Source: Phyllobacterium trifolii (GTDB taxonomy: Bacteria > Pseudomonadota > Alphaproteobacteria > Rhizobiales > Rhizobiaceae). Taken from it: a stretch of DNA of 64,000 nucleotides. Shown piece by piece: positions 55,430 through 64,000 of this stretch (position 1 is the first letter of the stretch; each line of letters opens with the position of its first letter). The DNA lies in assembly GCF_014192095.1 (NCBI RefSeq), contig NZ_JACHXN010000019.1, forward strand, positions 1 through 64,000. The letters are read 5' to 3'. A program made the position numbers and the translations under genes. The notes under the pieces were generated by a model. It ran no database searches. It was not told the origin of the DNA and saw only the letters and a program-made list of their open reading frames with translations.

Positions 55430-56380
55430 AGGGTAAGTGTGGTTGCATCATCGGTGAGGAAGCTCCCCTGCCCCAGCAGATCGATGTTCCGGCGGGAGGT
55501 GAAGCTTGCCGTCGTATGCAGCGTGCCGCCGTTGAAGCTCAGGGCACCGGCGGCGTCGCCGAGATTGGCATCGGTCGACACCTGCAGCGTGCCGCCGTTG
55601 ATCGCCGTGCCGCCGCTATAGCTGTTGGTCCCGGTGAGCGCGAGCGTGCCGAGATCAGTCTTGACGAGTTGCGTGTTGCCCCTGAGCTGCGAGGCAATGG
55701 TCGCCGTGATATCAGCACCGGCGTTCGTTCCGTCACCAACGCGGATGGTCGATGTCCCCCCGCCGTCGAGGGCGATGGAACCGCCCTGGATGACATAGCC
55801 GTCGGCCGCGAACTGCATACCCGAGGACGTGACCTGACCAGGGCCGTTGTCGACCGTCACCATGCCGGCGGCGCCTGCGAAGATGGCAAAGGAGCCGTCC
55901 GAGAAGGGGGCATTGATTATGCCCGTCGCATCGGCCCAGTTGTCGTTGCCGCTGGCATTCTGCCAGACGCCGTCGCCGCCTTTGACGGCGCCGTCGAACT
56001 TCGGACCGGCAGCACCGTCCCAGTAGTTCAGGGTCAGCCCTTCCGCATTGACGAGGTTCACCTGGTTGGCGATTGCCGTCTGGACGAAGTAGTTCGTCGA
56101 AGGAATGCTCCCGACCGACAGCCCGTTATTGGTCAATGCGCCATTGTAGCTGAACACGCGGTAGACGCCGGGGCCGAAGGTGCCGCCTGTCGAGACCGAG
56201 ACGTTGAGCGTGCCATCAAGAACGAGGTTGCCGCCAACGGTGGTCAGATCGTTGAGAGTGCCGCCAGGAACATTCGCCTCGCCGAAGCTGTAATTGATGA
56301 TCGAGCCGCTGGAGAGCGCAAGGTTGCCGCTGATGGCGAGCGTGCCGGGCGTACCGTCTGCCGAACCGGGCGACAGCATT
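55430..56380 (-). repeat. Internal passenger repeat, copy 3
   Basis: This copy runs from LSPGSADGTPGTLAISGNLA through FGPGVYRVFSYNGALTNNGL, LNYWDGAAGPKFDGAV and FAIFAGAAGMVTVDN to RRNIDLLGQGSF. It is nearest to the barrel and the most diverged at its end. Confidence 0.8.
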
Positions 56381-56599
56381 GCCCCGTCGGCAACCGCGAC
56401 GTCACCGCCCATGACGCCGTTACCGCCGAGGGCAGCGCTGATTTCCACCGAAACAGGCCCGGTTGCCCCGCTCTGGTCACCATCGACATAGAGCCCGCCC
56501 GCACTGACCCTCGTTGGGCCAGTGTAGGCGTTGTTGCCGGACAGTATCAGCGCAGCGCTACCTGTCTTGGTGAAGCCGCCCGTGCCGCTGACCAAACCT

Positions 56600-57532
56600 G
56601 ACAGCGTCAGATCGGCGTCGGTCTCGAAGGTACCGCCGCCAGCTTGGAGCGTCACGCCGCGACCGGAAGCAAAAGCGGCTGTATTGTGCAGTGTGCCACC
56701 GTCAAGGTTGAACCCGCCGGCCGCATCGCCCAGATTCCCGTCGCTCGCCACCTGCAGCGTGCCAGCGTTAACGCGGGTGCCGCCGGTATAGCTGTTGGCG
56801 CCCGTAAGCACGAGCGTTCCGAGGTCGGACTTCACCAACTGCGAGCTGCCCTCAAGAACGGACCCGACGGTTGCGATATAGCCTGCGCCCGGCAACGTCC
56901 CGTCGCCGACCCGGATGGTCGACTGCGGCCCGATCAGGGTGATGTTGTCCCCCTGGATGAGATAGCCGCCAGTGGCGAACTGCATGCCAGAGGCCTGCAC
57001 CTGGCCGCTGGTGTTGTCGACCTCGACCGTTCCCGCCGCGCCGGCAAAGATTGGAAAGCTGCCGTTGGAGAAGGCTGCATTGATATCGCCAGTCTCATCG
57101 GACCAGTTGTCGTCGCTGGCGGCACGCCAGACACCATTGCCGCCATCGACCAGAAAGTTGTCCTTCGGCCCGGCATCACCGTCCCAGAAGTTGAGCGTCA
57201 TGGCGCTGATGTCGACCAGGTTCACCTGGCCGTCGACTGAGGTCTGCACCACGTAATTAGGAGAGCTCTCCGCGAGCCCCAGATTGGTCAGCGTCCCGTC
57301 ATAGCTGATCACGCGGTAGATGCCCGGCCCGAAATTCCCGCCCGCGGTCTCGGCAACGTTCAGCTGCCCATCAAGCAGAAGATCGCCATGAACGACGGTC
57401 AGGTCGTTATAGGCTCCGCCGGCGACGCCTGCCTGGCCGAAATTGTAATTGAGCGTTGCCAGCGCACCGAGCGCCAGGTCGCCATTGATCGTCAGCGTCC
57501 CCGGCGTTGACCCGAGTTCGCCCGGGTTTAGC
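56600..57532 (-). repeat. Internal passenger repeat, copy 2
   Basis: This copy runs from LNPGELGSTPGTLTINGDLA through FGPGIYRVISYDGTLTNLGL, LNFWDGDAGPKDNFLV and FPIFAGAAGTVEVDN to ETDADLTLSG. It shares the order of elements with copies 1 and 3. Confidence 0.82.
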
Positions 57533-58224
57533 GCGCCGTTGTCAAAAACGGCAACATTGCCGCCGACTGTGCCGGTACCTCCAAGCACTCCGCCGGCTTC
57601 GACGGTGGTTGTGCCTGTCGCGGCCGATTGGTCGCCATCGATGATGAGAGTACCCTCGCGGACGTCCGTCGCACCACTGTAGCTGTTATTGGCGGCCAGG
57701 ATCGTGACGCCGCTGCCGATCTGTTCGAGCGTGCCGGTGCCTGAGATCAAGCCGGCAAAAGTGTAGCTGTCATTCCGATCGAAGGCGAGCGTGCCATCAT
57801 TGACCACGTCGCCGGTAATCGAGCCCGATGCCCCGCCGTTGCCAAGCTTTAGCATCCCGGACTCGATCATCGTACCGCCGGCATAACTGTTTGTATTTGT
57901 GAGCGTCAGGACACCGCCGCCGTCCTTGGTGAGCCCACCCGCTCCGCTGACCGTGTTTGCCAGCGTCAGCGCTGTCCCATTGTCCGTGTCGAAGGTCCCG
58001 CCGCCGGCATTGAGGGTTACGTTGCGCGCGGCGGTGAAGGTGGCGGTGCTGTGCAGCGTGCCGCCATTGAAGGTGAGCGGGCCGCTCGCATTGCCGAGAT
58101 TGGCGTTGGCCGAGACCTCGACCGTGCCAGCGTTGACGATGGTGCCACCAGCGTAAGTGTTGGCACCGTTCAGCACCAGCGTGCCGGTGCCCGACTTGGT
58201 TAGCACGCCCGTGCCGCCGACCGC

Positions 58225-59160
58225 GCCGTTCAGGGTGAGATCAGCGAAGGTCTCGAAGTTACCGCCGCCGGCGTTGAGCGTTACGCCACGGCCTGAAGTG
58301 AAGGCCGCTGTGTTGCGCAACGTGGCACCGCCGAAAATCAGCGCACCCGTTGTATCGCCGAGGTTCGAATCACTCGAGACCTGAAGCGTACCATCATCGA
58401 TAAAGGTGCCGCCCGTGTAGGTGTTGGTGCCGCCAAGCACCAGCGTGCCGAGATCGGACTTCACCAGCTGTGTGTTACCGGTCAGGTTGGCATCAATCGT
58501 CGCGACATAGGCCGCACCTGCCCCCGAGCCGTCGCCCACACGCACTGTCGATTGCGGGCCAACGAGAGTAATGTCATCTCCCTGCACCAGATACCCGCCG
58601 GTGGCGAATTGCATGCCCGCGGCCTGCACCAGGCCGTTCGTGTCATCGACGGTCACCGCGCCGGCAGCGCCAGCAAAGATGGCGAAGCTGGCATTGGCGA
58701 AGGGCGCTGCAAAGACGCCGGTGTCATCGGTCCAGTTCTGGTCGCCTGCCGCCCGCCAGGTGCCGCTGCCGCCATTGACGATGCTGTTGGAATGCGGCCC
58801 GGCTTCGCCGTCCCAGTAGCTCAAGGTCAGGCCCGCCGAATTGACCAGATTGACCTGGTTGGCGATCGAGGTCTGGACGAAATAGTCGGGCGACGCAACG
58901 TTGAGCCCGTTATTGGTAAGCGCACCGCCGTAGTTCATGACGCGATAGAGGCCCGGGCCGAGCGTGCCGCCAGGCGTCTGCGTGATGTTCAGCGTGCCGT
59001 CGAGCGTCAGATTGCCGCCGACATTGATAAGGTCGTTGAACGCGCCGCCGGTCACATTAGCCTGGCCGAAATTGTAGTTGAGAGTCGAATTGTTGTTGAG
59101 CGCCAGACTGCCGTTGATCGTCAGGGATCCGGCGGCATTGCCGACGCCGCCAGGATTGAT
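58225..59160 (-). repeat. Internal passenger repeat, copy 1
   Basis: This copy runs from INPGGVGNAAGSLTINGSLA through LGPGLYRVMNYGGALTNNGL, LSYWDGEAGPHSNSIV and FAIFAGAAGAVTVDD to ETFADLTLNG. It is about 690 bases from copy 2, and the spacer holds ordinary short beta-strand repeats. Confidence 0.82.
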
Positions 59161-62100
59161 GGCGCCGCCGTCGGCAACCGTGACACTACCGCCGATGATG
59201 CCGATGCCGCCCAGCGTGGCGCCGATACCGACCGAGGTCGGCCCGGTCGCGGCCGACTGGTTGCCGTTGACAAGCAGCGTGCCGGCATTGACGTTGGTCG
59301 CGCCGGTGTAGCTGTTGGTGCCGGTGAGCGTCGTCACCCCGGTGCCCAGCTTGTTCACCACACCGCTGCCCGAGATCGCACCGGCAAAAGTGTAGGCGCT
59401 GTCGAGGTTGAAGGCGAGCGTGGCGTTGTTCGCCACACTTGGCGTCGTCAGTGCGCCGACCGTGGCGCCATTGCCGACCTGCAGCGTGCCGGCCTGGATT
59501 GTCGTGCCGGTGCTGTAGCTGTGATTGCCAGCCAGGATCAGCGCGCCCGCGCCCTGCTTGTCCAGACTCTCGAAGCTTGTAACGTTGGCGCCGTCGAGGG
59601 TACGCCCTGCCGCGGTCACCACTTGCAGCCTGTCGCCCGTGCCTGTCTCGCCGCCGGTGCCGGCATTGACACCGGTGCCGCCGAATACGGCGGTGTCATT
59701 GAGCAAAAGCGTGTCGTTTCCGGCGCCGAGGTTCAGCGTGGCGGCGCCCGTGTTGAGGGTGCCACCCACATTGACGACATCGTTGCCGCCACCGAGGTCA
59801 CCATTGGCCCGCAACGTGCCACCCGCATTGACGTTGATCGTGCTCGCACCGGCGTCGCCCGTAATCGTGGACGTGGCAGCAGTGGGCCCCTGCACCGTAC
59901 CATTCACCGTCAGCGTGCCGGCACCGTTCATGGCGATGGTCGAGGTGGTCAGGCCGCCGTTCACCTGCAGTGTGCCGGCACTGATGCTGGTCGCGCCGAT
60001 GGCGTTGCCTGCCGCGGTGAGCACGGTTGTTCCGGTGCCGACCTGCGCAATGCTGCCGGGGCCGCTCAGCGTTCCCGTGAAGTTGAAAGAGTCGCTGCGA
60101 TTGAACGACAGCGTCGAGGTCGGGGAATTGACGATCACGTTGCCAGCACCGGCATTGCCTGATGTGCCACCATTGCCGATCATCAGATTGCCATTGTTGA
60201 TAACGGTGTTGCCGGTGAAGGTGTTGTTGCCAGTCAGCACCCAGGTGCCGGTGTCGTTCTTGGCCAGCGTTGTGACGCCAGCGCCGGCATTGCCGATCGA
60301 TCCGGCGAGCGTGTTGTTGCCTGTGTTGGTGCCTCCGAGCGCGATCGTGCGCGCCTGGTTGGTGCCCGCCAGGGTCACCGGTCCCGTGTCGGTGAAGACC
60401 ACTGCGCCAGTGCCTGACGATTCGACGAAGGTGGTGCCAGCCGAAAGTGTGAACAACCGGTTGGTGGTATCGCCCGCGCCGGAGTAGCGTAGTGTCGAGC
60501 CATTGCCGATCACCAGATTGGACGCCGCGGCCGACGACCCACCGATGCTGCTCGCGATACCGCCATTGGAGAGCTTGTCGACTCCGAGCACGCCGCCATT
60601 AATGGTGGTGGCGCCGGTATAGGTGCTGTTCGCGTTGTTGAGAATCCAGGTGCCGGGACCGTCCTTGGAGAGTGATGTCACGCCCGTCCCATTGTTGGTC
60701 ATCTGTGCGGCCAGGCTGTTATTGCCGGTATTGGTACCGCCGAGCGTGAGCGTCTGACTGGTGTTGGGAGTAGAGAACCCGATCGGCCCGGTGCCGGTAA
60801 ACGCGATCGCCCCTGTACCGGAAGCCTCCAGCCTGTTTGCAGCTGAGCCCCCGAGCGTGAACAGGCGATTGGTGCTGCCAGCCGCGCCGGTGTAGAGCAG
60901 GGTTCCGCCATTGAGGACCAGATTGCTTGCGCTGGCGCTGGAAGCGCCAATCGCACTGTTGCTGCCGCCGTTGGCCAGGCATGAAACCCCGAGTACGCCG
61001 CCATTGATTGTGGTGCGGCCGGTATAGCTGCTGTTACAACCCGTGAGAGCTTGGGTGTAGCCCCCATTCTTGATGAGGCCGCCGCTGCCGCTGATAGCGC
61101 CGGCGTAGCCGGCGGCTCCGGAAGCGCCGTTCAGCGTCAGCGTTGCCGTGCGGAGTGTAATGTTGCCCCCGAGCGGACCACCACCATTTAGAGAGCCGAC
61201 GCTGTTGCTGAAGTCGGCAAGATCTAATGTGACACCAGCGGCGTTTGCGAGCGTGACCGGTCCCGTCCAGAAGGCATTGATCCTGCCGGCGCGCAAGATG
61301 CCGCCGGTGACCGACGTTCCGCCAGTGTAGCTGTTAACACCGGACAGGACGAGCGTACCCGCGCCGTCTTTCCGAACGATTCCCGCCCCTACGACCGCGC
61401 CTCTGAATTCAAGCACGGTGGCGGCATTGGCGACGTTGATGGCGCCGGTTGCGGCGGTCGTGAATCCGCGATCGATACTCGTGCTGTCGCCGGTATAGGT
61501 GAGAACGCTGTTGTTCAGGACGAGATTGGCGGACGCGCTGCCCGATGCGCCGATGCCGCTGGCAAGCCCGCCATTGGCGAGGCAATTCACGGACAGGGCC
61601 GCGCCGACAAGCGACGTTGCGCCGGTGTAATTGTTGTTACAGCCGAGCATCACCTGGGTGCCGCCACCGCTGCGGGTGAAGCCGCCGCTGCCGCTGATCG
61701 TGCCGGTAAAGGTACCGTTGATGCCGCCTGCGGTCAGCGTGGCCGAACCCAGGATGACGTTACCGCCGCCATTGAGCGCGCCGACGGTGTTGGCAAAACC
61801 GGCAAGATCCAACGTCGCGCCTGTGGCGACATCCATCAGCGCGGTCTGATTGCCGAAGGCCTGAACGGAGCCGGCGCGCAGCGTGCCGGCACTGACCGTC
61901 GTTCCACCCTGATAGAGATTGGTACCGGACAGCACCAGCGTGCCGTCGCCTTGCTTGACCAGGCCGCCGGCGCCTGTCGCCACGCCGCTCATCGTCAGCG
62001 CGGTCGCAGCGTTACTGACATCGATCCGGCCATTGCCCGTTCCCAGCGTGAAGCCGCGATCGGTGCTGGCCGTTCCGCCGGTATATTGCAGTCCGCCCGT

Positions 62101-64000
62101 GCTCTGGAGCACGAGGTTCGTGGAATCCGCAGTCGACGCGCCGAGGCCGCTCGCCACGCCGCCGTTTGCCAGCGTATTGACCGAGAGGGTGCCTGCCGAC
62201 ACAGTCGTGACGCCCGGTAAAAATATTGGCGGCGTTCGCCAGCGTCAGCGTGCCCGCGCCGGACTTGATCAGGCTGGCGTCATCGGAGCCGACGACCACA
62301 CCGCCGAAGCTCAGGTTGGCGCTGCTGTTGTTGACCTGGATCGTTCGGGATGGACCGCCGTTCGTAAGCGTGAAGCCGCGATCGGTCGTCCCCGCACCTA
62401 TACCTGTATATTCCAGCGTGCCGCTCTCGATCACCAGATTCGCGGAATCCGCCGTCGAGGCGCCGATACTGCTTGCAACGCCGGCATTGGCGACGCTGGC
62501 AATGGCGAGCGTGCCGCCGCTGAGCGTCGTTCCGCCGGTGTAGGTGTTGGCACCGGTCAGCGCGACTTTACCGGTGCCGCCCTTGATGAAGCTGGTGGCG
62601 CCGCCATTGTTGACGATCGTCGATGCGATCGTGAACGTGCCGGTGCCCGTACCGTTGTGGAGGACGCCGAAGGGGCTGCCGCCGGCGCCGCCGGTGAGCG
62701 TTCCGCCAGTGATCGTCTGGCTGGCATTGCCAACGCTGGAAGCGACTATGATCGTGCCGCCCACGCCGAGCGTGTTGCCGCCGCCAATGGTGACCGTGGA
62801 ATTGGTCGCGGCGGTATATTTGAGGCCGCCGAGCTGCACGTTGCCGGTGACGGTGTTGAAGAAAGCGGTATTGGCCGCCCCTCCGGCGTCACTGACGACA
62901 TCTCCGGTCAGCCAGGTGCTCGCATCGTCTTTGTTCGCATAGCTAGTGAAAGCGGTGATGGTGCCCGCTAGCACTTGCGCATAGTCCATGCCATTGACTG
63001 TTGCCCACCCAAGGGCTCCGTCGCCATTGGTCGTGGTGATCGCGCCGCTGGCGGGCAGCGTGAAATCCATCAGGCCGCCCGAGTGCGTGAGCGCGCCAAG
63101 GTTCAGCGTCATGCTGCCGCCGGCGCCCGAAGTCGCAGTGATGCGGTTGTTGCCAGCGGTCACGTTCAGTCCGTTGAAGGTCTGGCTGTTCGCCACGCCC
63201 GCACCGGTGACGGTGAGCGTGCCCCCGGCCATGTTCAGTGTAGACGTGCCCGAGAGGATGTTGTTGGCCGGTGCTCCGGCCGCCGCGAAATTCAGCCCCA
63301 GCGTGCCGCCGTTGATCGTCGTGGCGCCAGTATAGTTGTTTTGCCCGATGAGCGTAAGCGTGCCGGTGCCCCGCTTCACGAGGCTGCCGTTGCCGGTGAT
63401 ACTGCCGCCATAAGTCGTGCTGGCGGCGCCGTTGACCGTCAGGTCGCCGCCGTTCAGCGCCACGCTGCCGCCGGTCCCCGCAAGCGAGGTAATAGTGATA
63501 TCGTAGGTGTTGAGATCGAGCGTGCCGCCATTGACGGTCACAGCGTTGGGTGCGCCAAAGGCCTGATCGCTGCCGGCCTGCAGGGTGCCGCCCATGACGG
63601 TGGTCGCCCCGTTATAGGTGTTGGCCCCGCTGAGCAGCCAGACATTCCCCGCGGCGCCGTTCATGATCACGCCGCCATTGCCGGAAATCACGCCCGACAA
63701 TGTGTTGTTGCCCGCAAAGCTGCCGCCAAGGGTGAGGCTGTCGGCCGGGGCTGCGGCATTGAATGCCACTGTGCCACTGAGGGCGAACGCGCCGGTACCG
63801 TCGTTGAGGACACTGTTGGCGCCGTTGAGCCACAGCCCGCGATTGGTGCCGCCGCCCGTGCCGGTATAGGCGAGCGCGCCGTTGGCGAGCGAGATTGTCG
63901 CGGCACCGGCACCCGTTCCCAGTGAACTGGCGGTGCCTTAGTTGGCCAACGAGTTCGCCCTTACGGTAACGCTCTGGATCGTGACGGCGCCACCAAAGGT

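Larger units (their letters stand above)
53821..64000 (-). pseudogene. Giant autotransporter with PATR passenger repeats, frameshift and nonsense codon, 5' end outside window
   Basis: The minus-strand gene runs from the right edge to 53821, over 3300 residues. The passenger is a long series of autotransporter-associated beta-strand repeats (units such as GTLVLSGTNLYQGGTTVSAG), predicted to fold as a beta-helix at the cell surface. The last 280 residues form the barrel. Two lesions are visible: an in-frame TAA at 63938-63940 after SVTVRANSLAN, and a one-base gain in a GGG run near 62215, where NIFTG should pass to VTTVSAG. The downstream 2793 codons are open. No catalytic domain is seen in the passenger. 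Sequencing error could mimic the frameshift. Confidence 0.85.

Noticed and set aside
54493-60487. Long plus-strand open frames opposite the autotransporter (702, 536 and 320 codons)
   Set aside because: They are mirror frames of a GC-rich repeat gene. Residues are Ala/Arg/Pro/Val-rich with no family pattern, and the minus-strand frame has clear autotransporter motifs.
53821-64000. Regularly spaced repeats considered as a CRISPR array
   Set aside because: The repeats are degenerate, in frame and encode the PATR motif, so they are protein repeats.

Overview
The window looks like an accessory or second-replicon region of an alphaproteobacterium of the order Hyphomicrobiales (Brucella/Ochrobactrum, Rhizobium or Phyllobacterium-like). 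The indications are a GlpS-like polyol ABC ATPase, a GlpD-like dehydrogenase, an IalB-family protein, FixJ/FixL-type regulators, IS6-family elements and a PATR-repeat autotransporter. This placement rests on protein families only; no rRNA or tRNA gene is available to confirm it.

Layout. (1) 1-6.4 kb: a polyol-type catabolic locus with an FGGY kinase, a ThDP-dependent enzyme and the start of an ABC ATPase on the minus strand, divergent from a GlpD-like FAD dehydrogenase and a GntR/UTRA regulator. Three related palindromes lie in the divergent promoter region. (2) 7.2-8.9 kb: a vapBC-type toxin-antitoxin pair, and a Phd-type antitoxin whose partner toxin is frameshifted and truncated. (3) 8.9-18.8 kb: an eight-gene minus-strand operon (ThuA-like GATase, ribose-type ABC transporter of three genes, M20/M42-like zinc hydrolase, PfkB kinase, BtpA/SgcQ protein, amidase) with a divergent GntR/UTRA regulator. 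This is the best candidate in the window for an undescribed catabolic pathway. (4) 18.9-27.7 kb: a decaying stretch with autotransporter debris, a frameshifted zinc-ribbon gene, an intact DUF21/CBS transporter-like gene, relics of an SDR, an OYE and a quinone oxidoreductase, then intact alpha/beta hydrolase, enoyl-CoA hydratase, DUF1330 and AraC genes. (5) 27.8-43.5 kb: a winged-helix/ATPase regulator, two PAS-type histidine kinases, two FixJ-type and two single-domain response regulators, and an oligopeptide-type ABC transporter (SBP, two permeases, fused double ATPase). (6) 44-53 kb: a LysR relic, an MscS channel, a frameshifted PEBP gene, nested IS6/group II intron/IS6 debris, an AbiE-type toxin-antitoxin operon with two long operators, an ABC ATPase relic with an apparently inverted tail, and a complete IS6 element. 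(7) 53.2-64 kb: an IalB-family secreted protein and a giant autotransporter of more than 3000 residues that runs off the right edge, with three ~0.94-kb internal repeats and two inactivating lesions.

The intact operons support a scavenging lifestyle: uptake of polyols, of a sugar-like compound and of peptides, each with a local regulator. The spaces between them are filled with mobile DNA and broken genes, so this looks like a zone of repeated insertion and decay.
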